From: Planctomyces sp.
GTDB lineage: Bacteria; Planctomycetota; Planctomycetia; Planctomycetales; Planctomycetaceae
Direction of reading: 5' to 3'
Assembly (NCBI GenBank): GCA_005798445.1
Contig: SYJG01000096.1
Coordinates: 1-49,526 of the forward strand
Length of the DNA: 49,526 nt
The notes beneath the pieces were generated by a model, which saw only the letters and a program-made list of their open reading frames with translations, did not search any database and was not told where the DNA came from. This document shows, piece after piece, positions 15,896-24,865 of this stretch. A program made the translations under genes and the position numbers. How positions within the stretch are numbered: the stretch's first letter is position 1; each line of letters begins with the position of its first letter.

Positions 15896-17772
15896 ACCGC
15901 GACTTCCTGAGCCTCGCCAGCGAACTGTCGATGCTGCCGCCGGAATTGGCTGAGCAACTGACGGACGAAGCGACTCGCACCGGCGTATCACCGGAAGCGC
16001 TGATTGCTCGCCGCGGCTTGTTGTCGGCCGTGCAGATGGACATCGTGCAGACTCTGCTGCGGCCCACCGACATCGTGCCGGGTTACGAATTGCAGTCGGC
16101 TCTCGGACACGGTGGGATGGGGGTCGTGTATCGAGCCAAGCAGAAGACGCTTGATCGAGTCGTTGCGATCAAGACAATTCTCGTCAATCAGATCACCGAC
16201 CGGTCGATCGCCTCGCGGTTCGAGCAAGAAGCGCGAGCCGTCGCGCGGCTCAAGCATCCCAACATCATCGCTGCGATCGATTTTGGACAGCATGACGGCC
16301 GGCTGTTTTTCGTCATGGAATTAGTCGACGGCGAAGACCTCGACACGCTAATCCAGCGGCAACAGGGATCGGGACTGCGCGGTAGCGCGACCGAGACGCT
16401 GGCGTGGGGGCTCGCGCGGCAAACGGCATCTGGGCTGTCGCACGCGGCTGAGCAAGGGATTGTGCATCGGGATATCAAGCCAGCGAATCTGCTGCTGGTC
16501 GAGCCGCCTGCTGGGTTCCCGCTGCCTGCCGGAATGCCGATGGTGAAGATTGCCGATTTTGGTTTGGCCTTTCTGGCAACGGCCGAGGACGATGCACGTA
16601 CACGCTTGACGTCGGCGAACACGGCGGTTGGCAGTCCGCACTACATCGCTCCGGAACAAATTTCCGGCGAGCAGGTCGATGCGCGAGCCGACATCTACTC
16701 GCTGGGAGCGACGATTTTTCATTTGCTCGCGGGGCAACCGCCGTATTCCGGTCGGCCGATGATGCAGATTCTCAGCCAGAAAATGTCGACGGAGGCTCCG
16801 CGATTGCGCTCCGTTCGAGCGGACATCAGCGACGCGACCGATCAACTCGTCGCCGATATGCTGGCACGACGGCCGGACGATCGCATCGCCTCGTATTCGG
16901 AACTGCTCGGCCGCATCGACGACGTTTGGCAGACGTTGAATTCGGCAACGCTGACCGAAGTGCCGCTCGCGGCGTTGACCGCGACCGCCGACTTGCCGCG
17001 AATCGTTGCCGAGCCGGCGAAGCGGGATACCGGCACGTTGGGAGCGACCCAACCAGTGCCGGTCACTCATTTGCCGACACGACGAACGCGCCGCGCGTGG
17101 CTTGCAGTCGTGGGAGTCGCCACGCTCGGCGGAATTGCTGCATGGATCGTCACGCATCCGAGACCGGACGTGCCGGTACAACCACGTCTGGTTCCCAGCG
17201 GATGGAGCGAACCGCTCTTCAGTGGTCGCTCGCTGCGCGGCTGGAAGACTCGTGGTGGAACGTGGGTTCCGGCCGACGATGAGGAGAGCGCGAAGATGCT
17301 TGCCGGCACGAGTGGAGTGATCTCCCGACGCTTGGTCCGTTCCGACGAACAACCCTCTCGTCCGTTGTTGAACTTTGAGCTGTCGTTGGCCGTCCGATTG
17401 CATCAGGCGAGCGTCGTCGAAATCCACTTCGGCCTGATCGCGGCCACGAATGACAATCCGCCCCGTCCGACGATTCACCTCGATGAAAAATCCGCGTGGT
17501 TAGCGAACCGATCAGCCGATCGCGGACCTTCGCAGCCAACGACAAAGCCGGTGGTGTTGTCCATGTCCACGACCGATCAGCCGCGTATCGTTCGTCTGCG
17601 GCGAGACGCGACCCACTGGATTACGACAGTCGATGGGCAGCCCATCGGAACGTTGCCTCTGGCTGGTCCTGCCGAGCTTCCGGAGTTCCGCCTGTCGGTC
17701 GAAGGGGGGCCGGCGTGGTTCTCCGACATCCAAGTCGAGGAATTGGTCGAGCCGAAGGCTCAATCGAAGTGA
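15892..17772 (+). CDS. Ser/Thr protein kinase with DUF1080-like tail
   Basis: A 626-residue Hanks-type kinase. After an N-terminal helical segment (1-60), the kinase domain has the glycine loop GHGGMG (about 72-77), lysine K94 in VAIKTI, the HRD motif (192-194, HRDIKPANLL), DFGLA from D222 and the APE-like IAPEQ. A transmembrane helix at about 401-421 separates the cytoplasmic kinase from an extracytoplasmic C-terminal domain with PLFSGRSLRGWKTRGGTWV, which matches the start of DUF1080 / 3-keto-disaccharide hydrolase-type lectin-like folds. It could sense a polysaccharide or envelope ligand and signal inwards. It is translationally coupled to the redoxin lipoprotein. Confidence 0.93.
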   Translation: MNRDFLSLASELSMLPPELAEQLTDEATRTGVSPEALIARRGLLSAVQMDIVQTLLRPTDIVPGYELQSALGHGGMGVVYRAKQKTLDRVVAIKTILVNQITDRSIASRFEQEARAVARLKHPNIIAAIDFGQHDGRLFFVMELVDGEDLDTLIQRQQGSGLRGSATETLAWGLARQTASGLSHAAEQGIVHRDIKPANLLLVEPPAGFPLPAGMPMVKIADFGLAFLATAEDDARTRLTSANTAVGSPHYIAPEQISGEQVDARADIYSLGATIFHLLAGQPPYSGRPMMQILSQKMSTEAPRLRSVRADISDATDQLVADMLARRPDDRIASYSELLGRIDDVWQTLNSATLTEVPLAALTATADLPRIVAEPAKRDTGTLGATQPVPVTHLPTRRTRRAWLAVVGVATLGGIAAWIVTHPRPDVPVQPRLVPSGWSEPLFSGRSLRGWKTRGGTWVPADDEESAKMLAGTSGVISRRLVRSDEQPSRPLLNFELSLAVRLHQASVVEIHFGLIAATNDNPPRPTIHLDEKSAWLANRSADRGPSQPTTKPVVLSMSTTDQPRIVRLRRDATHWITTVDGQPIGTLPLAGPAELPEFRLSVEGGPAWFSDIQVEELVEPKAQSK

Positions 17773-17783
17773 TTGCCAAGCCC

Positions 17784-17866
17784 GTAGGTCAGGCTTTCGA
17801 GCCTGACCCGAATTGGCAAACGACGTCAATTCTTGATCGGGTCAGCCTGGAAAGGCTGACCTACTT
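17784..17866. repeat. Dispersed palindrome, family 2 (copy b)
   Basis: An 83-bp copy of the element at 15075-15157, from GTAGGTCAGGCTTTCGAGCC to GGAAAGGCTGACCTACTT. It lies between the kinase and the convergent outer-membrane efflux gene. The last part of that gene reads into it, giving the C-terminal VGQPFQADPIKN and its stop codon at 17826. Confidence 0.93.
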
Positions 17867-19451
17867 GAGACCAGCCCAGCGCGCGTTGAAGTTGAAACTG
17901 AGCGACGTTGTAGTCGTTGATCGTGCGAAGATATTCACGTCGAGCTTGAGCCAGTGCCTGCAACGATTGCAATGTCTCCAGTGGCAAGCCTTGAGCGTTA
18001 CGAATGCGTTCCGAGTTTCGCTCGAACGAACTCGCCGCCGCTTGCACGCCCTCTTCGGCGACTGCGAGTTGCCGTTGCCGTGCCGCGACCTGCGCGTGAG
18101 CTTCGACCACTTCGCGGGCGATGCGGTCGAGTGTCGCGATCTCTCGCCAGCGAGCTTGGTTGACTCGTGAATTGGCTTCGTCACGAGCGGCCTTCTCGCC
18201 GAGTCCGAGATTGCGGACCTCCCAAAATGCGATGGCGTCGGCGTCGAGCCGGTCGCCCGGCCGACGGAAGTTGTCGCCGAGACCACCGCCAAATCCGCCG
18301 TAGCTGACGCCGAGCAGCACGCTGGGCAGCAGCGGCGCATGCTTTTCTCGCTTCAAGCGTGCGCAGGCCTCGGCGACAAGCTGACGTTGCTCGCAGATTT
18401 CTGGGCGGTGCGACAAACCGGTCGCGACGAGTTCTTGCAGCGAACCGCTCGTGTCTGTCAGCGACAGCGGAGCAACGGTCGTTTCGGTCGGCAACAATTC
18501 GACGGACGGGTCGATGTGCAGCAGTTGCGCGAGTCGAGCGCTCGCCACCTGCACCCCTTCTTCGGCCCGCACCGATTCGTTCCGTCTCACAGCCAACTCC
18601 GCACGAGCGCGGTCGTGATCGGCGGCGAGTCCTTGGCCGGTGTCGGAATACGCCTTCGTCAGGTCCGTCAGCTTTTGAGCAAGTTGTTCGATGTCGCGAG
18701 CGATCGCGAGTTCTTGGTTGGCTCGCAGCAGATCGAGGTACGCGGTCGCCGTTTGCAGCAGCACGTCTTGCTCGGCCACGGACGCCGAATACTGCCGCGA
18801 CGCGGCGGCGTGGCCGGTGATCGTCGGCTGGTGAATCGCATCGGTCAGATGAAACGACGCGAACACGCCCGGCACCGTCGGCGAACCGGCTCCGACCGCG
18901 TTGGCTCCGAGTCCACCGAAGAACGAACCGCGGCTCGTGTTGAACACGGTTCCGGCGACGTCCTGAATGCGACCTTCGTGCTTGTTCCAGTTGCCACCGG
19001 CTCGGATCGACGGCAGCCACAAGGCTTCGGCCCGCGCGTGCAGGGCATACGCCTCATTGATCCGCTCGCGAGCGAACGCGACGTTTGGATTCTGCCCAGC
19101 GGCAAGCTGCAACGCCGAGGCGAGGTCAATCGAGTATCCAGTCGGCGCTGCCGGCTGCGGCGTGATCGGCGACGAGTGGCTTGGTTCCGCACGCTGCGGA
19201 GGCACGGTGACATCCACCACAAACGATGCCGGCTCGATGACGTTGGGTGTATCAGAGTCAACGGACTTCGTGTTCGAAATCTCTCCATCCGGCTGATGCG
19301 CGAGCTTCGCATTGCTGGATTTCGGCTTCGCGACGATTGAGTGCGGCCGAATCTCGCGGACGTTGGCGGTCGGTGATGTCGCGCAGCCGGCGATGATCGC
19401 CAGCAGACCGCAAACCGCAGCGAAGCCAGGTTGTCGCAGTTCGGCAATCAC
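17826..19451 (-). CDS. TolC-family outer membrane efflux lipoprotein
   Basis: An outer-membrane factor of 541 residues with a lipoprotein signal (VCGLLAIIAGC). Two OEP domains of long helices follow: YSIDLASALQLAAGQNPNVAFARERI starts the first, and GLSHRPEICEQRQLVAEACARLKREK the second. It would form a trimeric exit channel for the RND pump encoded upstream in the same direction (pump 24629-21078, adaptor 21035-19680). The gap to the adaptor gene is 228 bp, the largest in the operon, and contains no recognisable gene. The final residues VGQPFQADPIKN come from a palindromic repeat and are unlikely to be ancestral. Confidence 0.9.
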   Translation of the reverse strand: MIAELRQPGFAAVCGLLAIIAGCATSPTANVREIRPHSIVAKPKSSNAKLAHQPDGEISNTKSVDSDTPNVIEPASFVVDVTVPPQRAEPSHSSPITPQPAAPTGYSIDLASALQLAAGQNPNVAFARERINEAYALHARAEALWLPSIRAGGNWNKHEGRIQDVAGTVFNTSRGSFFGGLGANAVGAGSPTVPGVFASFHLTDAIHQPTITGHAAASRQYSASVAEQDVLLQTATAYLDLLRANQELAIARDIEQLAQKLTDLTKAYSDTGQGLAADHDRARAELAVRRNESVRAEEGVQVASARLAQLLHIDPSVELLPTETTVAPLSLTDTSGSLQELVATGLSHRPEICEQRQLVAEACARLKREKHAPLLPSVLLGVSYGGFGGGLGDNFRRPGDRLDADAIAFWEVRNLGLGEKAARDEANSRVNQARWREIATLDRIAREVVEAHAQVAARQRQLAVAEEGVQAAASSFERNSERIRNAQGLPLETLQSLQALAQARREYLRTINDYNVAQFQLQRALGWSQVGQPFQADPIKN

Positions 19452-19679
19452 GAATCAGCGTCCTCGGTGGCGCGGCGGCAGCTTTTGCCGATGCCGAGCG
19501 CGGAATTCGTTCCGCCGTCCAATCGAGCACGAGGCCGCGAGTTCGGGATCGGCAAGAGCCAGTGACTCTGTGCAGTCTTCCGATCGTTCGGGCTACTCAC
19601 ATCGTAACAGTCGTGTCGGTCGCGAAAGCGAGAGAGACTCGCGAGGGCCGGTGGACTTTGACGACGACTGAGCAGCGGC

Positions 19680-21035
19680 TCACTTCGCCACGATCACTTC
19701 GACCGCTTGGCCCTCTTTGTACGCGGCAAGATTCGCGCCGATCAGCGATTCCTCACCGGTCAGGCCGGAGACGATTTCGACATCGGTCCCCGCGACGATG
19801 CCGGTCTTGATCGGGAGCTCTTTGATCGTGTTTTCGGACGAGATGCTTTTACAGAAGGAATCTGGCCCCTTCTTGAACACTGCCGACTTGGGCAGCGACA
19901 ACGCATCCAATCGGCGAGCAACTTCGATTTCGGCAGTCGCATACATACCGGGACGCAGGTGGCCATCGGGATTCGGTATGTCGATCTCAGTGCGCAACGT
20001 GCGTGAACTCGTTTGCAACGTCCAAGCGGTGCGGGCGACTTTTCCTTCAAACAACTTGGACAGAGACGGGACTTTGATCTTGGCGGGACTGTCCACGGCA
20101 ATGAATCCGGCATCGGTTTCGGGGACGTCCAGAAAGATGCGAACCGTGTCGGCTCGGACGACGACGAACAGCGGTTTGCCGCTCGCGCCGCTGGATTGCA
20201 CGAGATGGCCGGTGTCGAGATGCCGTTCGGTGATGACTCCGTCGAACGGTGCTCGCAGCGTGGCATAGCTGAGCAACGCGCGCGTCTTTTGCTCGTCTGC
20301 TTCAGCAACCTTGTGCTTCGATTGAGCGGCGACGAGGTCGGCGTCGGCCTTCTCGATGTTGGCAGATGCCTCGCTGAGCTTGGCTTGAGCCGATTTGATT
20401 TTCGCGGCGATCTCGCGCCGCGCGGCGTCGGCCGCTTTGAATTGCTGCTCCGTTTCGTCGGCGACCTTCTGCGTGACCGCTTGCTTCGCGACGAGTTCAC
20501 GGACTCGCTCGAACTCGGACTTCCAGCGCTCATACATGGCGTCGGCTCGTTCGACCGATGCACGGGCTTCCGCGATCAACGCCTCGGCCGATGTCCTCGC
20601 CGACTTCGCGACTTTGATGCCGGCTTCCGACTGCGTGACCTCGGCCGCTGCCTGTGCGACGAGAGCCTGCTTTTGTTTCAACTCGGCGTCGAGTTCTGGA
20701 AGCTCCAACTCGGCGAGGATTTGTCCGGGCTGCTCCAACTGATCGGTACTGACTCGCGACGGCCCTGTGACTTTGTCGCCGATATCGACATGCACTTTCT
20801 TGACGAACCCGGCAAGCTTGGCGTGGATCGGGGTTTCCTCGAACGCCTCGATCTGACCCGGTTGCTCGGTGAATCGCACCAGCGTCTTGCGAGCCGGCTT
20901 GATGGGGGTGACTCGCATGACGCCTTGAGCGGTTTCGATGGCGGTCGTCGCGGACGTCTCGTCCTCCTCCGTCGAGCCGCAGCCGGTAAGGATCGTCGTC
21001 GCGGTCAGCAAAGCGAGCATGTGGATCGTTCGCAT
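19680..21035 (-). CDS. RND efflux periplasmic adaptor (HlyD/AcrA family)
   Basis: A membrane-fusion protein of 451 residues. A lipoprotein signal (LLTATTILTGCG) anchors it. The lipoyl half-motifs are seen at IHAKLAGFVKKVHVDIGDKV and in LRAPFDGVITERHLDTGHLV, separated by an unusually alanine-, lysine- and glutamate-rich coiled-coil hairpin (about residues 120-270). The beta-barrel domain follows (VRIFLDVPETDAGFIAVDSP). It bridges the inner-membrane pump and the TolC-like factor. It starts 43 bp after the pump stop, so the order pump-adaptor-channel is one transcription unit. Confidence 0.93.
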   Translation of the reverse strand: MRTIHMLALLTATTILTGCGSTEEDETSATTAIETAQGVMRVTPIKPARKTLVRFTEQPGQIEAFEETPIHAKLAGFVKKVHVDIGDKVTGPSRVSTDQLEQPGQILAELELPELDAELKQKQALVAQAAAEVTQSEAGIKVAKSARTSAEALIAEARASVERADAMYERWKSEFERVRELVAKQAVTQKVADETEQQFKAADAARREIAAKIKSAQAKLSEASANIEKADADLVAAQSKHKVAEADEQKTRALLSYATLRAPFDGVITERHLDTGHLVQSSGASGKPLFVVVRADTVRIFLDVPETDAGFIAVDSPAKIKVPSLSKLFEGKVARTAWTLQTSSRTLRTEIDIPNPDGHLRPGMYATAEIEVARRLDALSLPKSAVFKKGPDSFCKSISSENTIKELPIKTGIVAGTDVEIVSGLTGEESLIGANLAAYKEGQAVEVIVAK

Positions 21036-21077
21036 GATGGTCTCTGGAAGTGGTGGCTGTGTCTCGCATCGATCACG

Positions 21078-24000
21078 CTAAAGGGCGGAATGAAAAGTAC
21101 TCTCCGGGTCTTCGGGATCGAGCGAGGCGGATTTGGTCGTGGCTCGCGATTGCACGATCGCGAAAATGGCGGGCAGGATGAGTAGTGTCGCGAACGTCGC
21201 CGCCAGCAGGCCGCCCATGACGGCTCGGCCGAGCGGCGCGGTTTGCTGGCCAGATTCGCCGAGGCCAAGAGCCAGCGGCAACATGCCGGCCAGCATCGCG
21301 GCGCTGGTCATCGCGATCGCTCGCAGCCGGCTGGTCGCGCCATACACGGCGGCGTCGCGCGCGGCTTGGCGAGCGGGGGGCGTCAGCCTCCTGGTCTTCG
21401 CTGTAAGTACAGAAGCCACCGATTGATCTCTGGTCAAGTCATCAGAGGGCTGACGCCCCCCGCTCGCCTGAGCGATTCGTCGTTGCTCCGCGAACGTCAC
21501 CAGCAGAATCGCGTTGGCCATCGCGACACCGAGACTCATGATCGCGCCAATGAAACTTTGAATGTTGAGTGTTGAGCCGGTCAACAACAGCGACAGCGCA
21601 ACTCCAGTGATGACCGCGGGCGCGGTCGAGACTGTGACGAACGCGAGTCGCCAGCTTTGAAAGTTGGCACTCAACATCAAGAAGATCACGAGCACCGCCA
21701 GCAGCAGGCCGATACCCAGGCCGTTCATGATCGCTCGCAGCGGCGGGATCTGTCCGCGCAGTTCGTGATGAATGCTGGGTGGTTTGTGCGGATCGGGATT
21801 ACCGGCGGCTTTCGCTTTCGCGACGGCTTCCTGGTGGGCCTTCGCTTTGCCATCCGCGTCCTCTTTGCCAACAACGTTCAGAGCATGCGTGATCTGCTGT
21901 GAGACGGCTCCGAGATCGTCCCCCACGATGTTGGCAGTGAGGCTGATTTCGCGTTTCATGTTGTAGCGGTCGTATTCGCCGTGCGACTTCCCATCCACCA
22001 GCGAAGCAACGTCACGGAGCAGCAGGGATTGACCGAAGGCAGCACCGGAGCCGCGTTGAATCGGAACGGCTCCGAGGTCTTCGACGCTGTCGAGCTGTGG
22101 CTGCGGGATTTCGACCTGCACTTGATAACCGATGCCGGTTTTCGGATCGGGCCAATAGTTCGGCACGACAAAGCGACTGGAGGATGTTGCGGTGACGATC
22201 GACCGCGCGACTTGCGAGACGGTCGTTCCGGACAGGCCGGCCTTCTCGCGATCCACATTGATCTCGACCGTCGGGTAGTCGCGTGCCTGCACGATCTGCA
22301 TGTCACGGATCGCGGGCAGTTTGCCAAGTGCGGCTTGGACTTTGCCGATGTACTCGTGGTTCTCGTCGAGGCTGCCGCCGCGAGCGGCAATCTCGATCGG
22401 CGTCGCCGAGCCGAAGCTCATGACTTCGCTGATGATGTCGGCAGGCTCGAACGAGAATCGCACGGTCGGAAAGCGGTCGAGAAACTCGCGACGGAGTTCT
22501 TCTTTCATCGCTTCCGTACTGATGCCGGACTTTGGTTTCAGAGCGATCCGCAGCAAGCCCTCTTCTGGCCCGCGTGAGAAGTGATAGACCGAGTTGATCG
22601 GAAAGCTGGCCGGCACCGTGCCGATGTAACCGAGCGTCATCGCGATGTTTTTCTCGCCGACCTTTTGTTTCACCGTATCGAGAATCTCGAGCGCGACTTT
22701 CTCGGTCTTTTCGATGTGCGTGCCGTCGGGCGCACGGAATCTCAAACGGAATTCGCCCGCATCGACGGTCGGAAAGATTTCAACGCCGAGCCGGCCGCTC
22801 ACCCAGAAGAGCGTCACTCCGCAGACGACGAGGTATGCGGGGACGACGAGCCAACGCAGACGGACGAAGCGAGAGACGAGGCGTTCGTAGGACGACTGGC
22901 GAGCGGGGGGAGTGAGCCCCCCGGTTGGCGGAACCTTGAGCGGCACGGCGCTAGCCGCCGGTGTCCGCGCAAGACCGGCTGCTAGCGCCGTGCCGCTCAA
23001 TTCTCCGTCGGTCAAACAAACACCGGGGGGCTGACGCCCCTCGCTCGCCTGATGGCTTGATCGCAGCAGCCATGTTGCCACCACCGGGACGAAGGTGCTC
23101 GACAGGATGTACGAGGCGATCATCGAGAAGCCGACGGCCAGCGACAGCGGGACGAACAGTTCACGGGCGGCTCCCTGCATGAAGAAGCTCGGCACGAAGA
23201 CGGCGAGAATGCAGAGCATCGCCAGCAATCGTGGAATCGCGGTTTGAGCGTTGCCGAGTCGCACGGCCCAAGCGATCGAATTCGTGTGCCGCATTTGCGT
23301 GTGGATGTTTTCGATCTCGACGGTCGCTTCATCGACCAGAATGCCGACCGCCAGTGCGAGGCCGCCGAGAGTCATCAGGTTGATGGTCTGACCGCACAGC
23401 CACAGTCCGACAATCGCGGCGGCGATGGCTAGCGGGATATTGAGTACGACGACGATCGCGCTCCGCCAGTCGCGCAGAAAGACGAGCACCATCAGGCCGG
23501 TGAGGATCGCTCCCAATGTCCCTTCGGTCGCCAGGCTGTTGATCGCGCGCGTGACGTACGGCGATTGATCGAACTCGAACGAGACGTTGATGTCCGACGG
23601 AACCTCGGCGCGGAACTTGGGCATCGCGGCTTTGATTTCGTCGATGACGCTCATCGTCGAAGCATCGGCCCGTTTGGTGGCGAGGATGTAAACGGCTCGG
23701 CGGCCATTCACGAGCGAATAGCCGGTCGTGATGTCGGTCGCGTCTTCAATCGAACCGATGTCTCGAAGATAAACGGTGCTCGCACTGCCGATCGCAGCCG
23801 CTCCGCCCGTCGAACCGCCACCGGGGGCCGCTCCGACCTTGATCGGGATATTGCCGAGTTCCTTGATGTCTTTGACCATCGCATTGGTCGGGACCATCGG
23901 ATAGCTGTCGCCGACTCGCAGATTGCCTGATGGGCTGACCGTGTTGCCGGCCACGAGTGCGCTCACGACGTCATCCGGCGCGATGCCGTAGGCACGCAGC

Positions 24001-24629
24001 CGATCCGGATCAGCGCGAACGACAATGCTGCGAGCACTCCCGCCGAACGGCGGCGGAGCACTCACGCCGGGCAGCGACGAAAACATCGGCCGAACTTTCA
24101 TCAGCGCCAGATCGGAGATCTCGCCGATCGTGCGCGACTCGGACGAGAAGACCAAATAGCCGACCGGGACGCTGCCGGTGTCAAATCGCATCACGAACGG
24201 CGGGACGGTTCCCGGCGGCATCATCGCTCGCGAGCGGTTGACGTAGTTGATCGTCTCTGCCATCGCCTGGGCCATGTTCGTGCCGGGATGGAAGATGAGC
24301 TTCATCAACGCCGTCCCTTGGACGTTGCGGCTCTCGACGTGATGGATGCCGTTGATGTAGAGGAAGTGGTACTCGTAGTAGTTGGTCAGCAGCCCTTCCA
24401 TTTGAGCTGGGTCCATGCCGCCATACGGCTGGCAGACGTAAATCACCGGCAGGTTGAGGGCCGGGAAGATGTCGATCGGCATCCGCTTGAGTGGCAGTTC
24501 GACGCCGACCTTCGCCAGCGCGACATCAAACCCCTTCGGTCGCACGGCGACAAAAGCCGTCAGCATCACGGCAATGATTCCGACCATCACGGTGATCGGG
24601 CGGCGCAGAGCGAAGATAATCGGGTTCAT
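21078..24629 (-). CDS. RND efflux transporter, with two in-frame repeat inserts
   Basis: An AcrB/MdtB-type resistance-nodulation-division pump of 1183 residues. The start at 24629 gives the canonical MNPIIFALRRPITVMVG. Visible regions are the porter segment PPFGGSARSIVVRADPDRLRAYG, the TM4 segment TLGGLALAVGILVDEATVEIENI with the proton-relay acidic residues, and the C-terminal FIGAIMSLGVAMANAILLV. It exceeds the usual 1030-1080 residues because palindromic repeats are inserted in frame at about residues 527-578 (after TM6, between SSTFVPVVATWLLRSS and YERLVSRFVRLRW) and at 1054-1088 (between LLVTFAEQRRIAQ and ARDAAVYGATSRLRAIAMT). Both are loops expected to face the cytoplasm. The substrate is unknown. 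First gene of the operon. Confidence 0.94.
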   Translation of the reverse strand: MNPIIFALRRPITVMVGIIAVMLTAFVAVRPKGFDVALAKVGVELPLKRMPIDIFPALNLPVIYVCQPYGGMDPAQMEGLLTNYYEYHFLYINGIHHVESRNVQGTALMKLIFHPGTNMAQAMAETINYVNRSRAMMPPGTVPPFVMRFDTGSVPVGYLVFSSESRTIGEISDLALMKVRPMFSSLPGVSAPPPFGGSARSIVVRADPDRLRAYGIAPDDVVSALVAGNTVSPSGNLRVGDSYPMVPTNAMVKDIKELGNIPIKVGAAPGGGSTGGAAAIGSASTVYLRDIGSIEDATDITTGYSLVNGRRAVYILATKRADASTMSVIDEIKAAMPKFRAEVPSDINVSFEFDQSPYVTRAINSLATEGTLGAILTGLMVLVFLRDWRSAIVVVLNIPLAIAAAIVGLWLCGQTINLMTLGGLALAVGILVDEATVEIENIHTQMRHTNSIAWAVRLGNAQTAIPRLLAMLCILAVFVPSFFMQGAARELFVPLSLAVGFSMIASYILSSTFVPVVATWLLRSSHQASEGRQPPGVCLTDGELSGTALAAGLARTPAASAVPLKVPPTGGLTPPARQSSYERLVSRFVRLRWLVVPAYLVVCGVTLFWVSGRLGVEIFPTVDAGEFRLRFRAPDGTHIEKTEKVALEILDTVKQKVGEKNIAMTLGYIGTVPASFPINSVYHFSRGPEEGLLRIALKPKSGISTEAMKEELRREFLDRFPTVRFSFEPADIISEVMSFGSATPIEIAARGGSLDENHEYIGKVQAALGKLPAIRDMQIVQARDYPTVEINVDREKAGLSGTTVSQVARSIVTATSSSRFVVPNYWPDPKTGIGYQVQVEIPQPQLDSVEDLGAVPIQRGSGAAFGQSLLLRDVASLVDGKSHGEYDRYNMKREISLTANIVGDDLGAVSQQITHALNVVGKEDADGKAKAHQEAVAKAKAAGNPDPHKPPSIHHELRGQIPPLRAIMNGLGIGLLLAVLVIFLMLSANFQSWRLAFVTVSTAPAVITGVALSLLLTGSTLNIQSFIGAIMSLGVAMANAILLVTFAEQRRIAQASGGRQPSDDLTRDQSVASVLTAKTRRLTPPARQAARDAAVYGATSRLRAIAMTSAAMLAGMLPLALGLGESGQQTAPLGRAVMGGLLAATFATLLILPAIFAIVQSRATTKSASLDPEDPESTFHSAL
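21368..21469. repeat. In-frame palindrome in RND gene, family 7
   Basis: A 102-bp inverted repeat with outer arms GGCGAGCGGGGGGCGTCAGC and GGGCTGACGCCCCCCGCTCGCC, translated on the minus strand as a peptide beginning ASGGRQP and ending LTPPARQ. It keeps the RND reading frame. The same family forms the outer arms of the nested element at 22898-23049. Confidence 0.92.
22898..23049. repeat. In-frame nested palindrome in RND gene, family 7 outer
   Basis: Outer arms GGCGAGCGGGGGGAGTGAGC...CCCCGGT and ACACCGGGGGGCTGACGCCC...GCTCGCC flank an inner palindrome of another family (22936-23000). The whole 152-bp block is open in the pump frame and encodes an approximately 51-residue loop with GRQPPG at one end and GGLTPPARQ at the other. 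Confidence 0.92.
22936..23000. repeat. Inner palindrome, family 6 (copy a)
   Basis: A 65-bp inverted repeat TTGAGCGGCACGGCGCTAGC...GCTAGCGCCGTGCCGCTCAA, nested inside the family 7 element and in frame with the RND gene (ELSGTALAAG...TPAASAVPLK). A second copy is intergenic at 28776-28844. Confidence 0.93.
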
Positions 24630-24680
24630 GCCACGTATCGGAATGAAACACCGATCCAACAGCAAGTCGGAATTTGCTCG

Positions 24681-24701
24681 AAACGTAGCCGCCATCGCTC
24701 C
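24681..24701. repeat. Single arm of family 5 palindrome
   Basis: AACGTAGCCGCCATCGCTCC (20 bp) resembles the left arm of the element at 9652-9763. The expected complementary continuation is absent: the sequence switches to GTGCG, the consensus start of a group II intron. It lies 52 bp upstream of the RND pump start codon, in its likely promoter or leader region. Confidence 0.7.
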
Positions 24702-24848
24702 GTGCGCCGTGAAAGGTATTGATCTTCAACGGGGAGAGTCCCGTCCGGCAACTTGTTGTTCCAGCCGGTAGCAATTGGAGCAATGGTGGAGGAAACGAAG
24801 CTATTGAAGCCTTCAATGGAAAGGGTCGCTTGGCGACTCCGCGAGTCA

Positions 24849-24865
24849 ATCCGCCTCTGGCGGAT
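24849..24865. repeat. Mini-palindrome in intron RNA region
   Basis: ATCCGCC-tct-GGCGGAT, a 17-bp perfect hairpin. The same core with a different 3-base loop occurs twice in the RT gene (25559-25574 and 25748-25763), where it breaks the frame. Confidence 0.7.

Noticed and set aside
18339..19340. Plus-strand open frame opposite the TolC-like gene
   Set aside because: No recognisable motif; the minus-strand gene has clear OEP helices and a lipobox and fits the RND operon.
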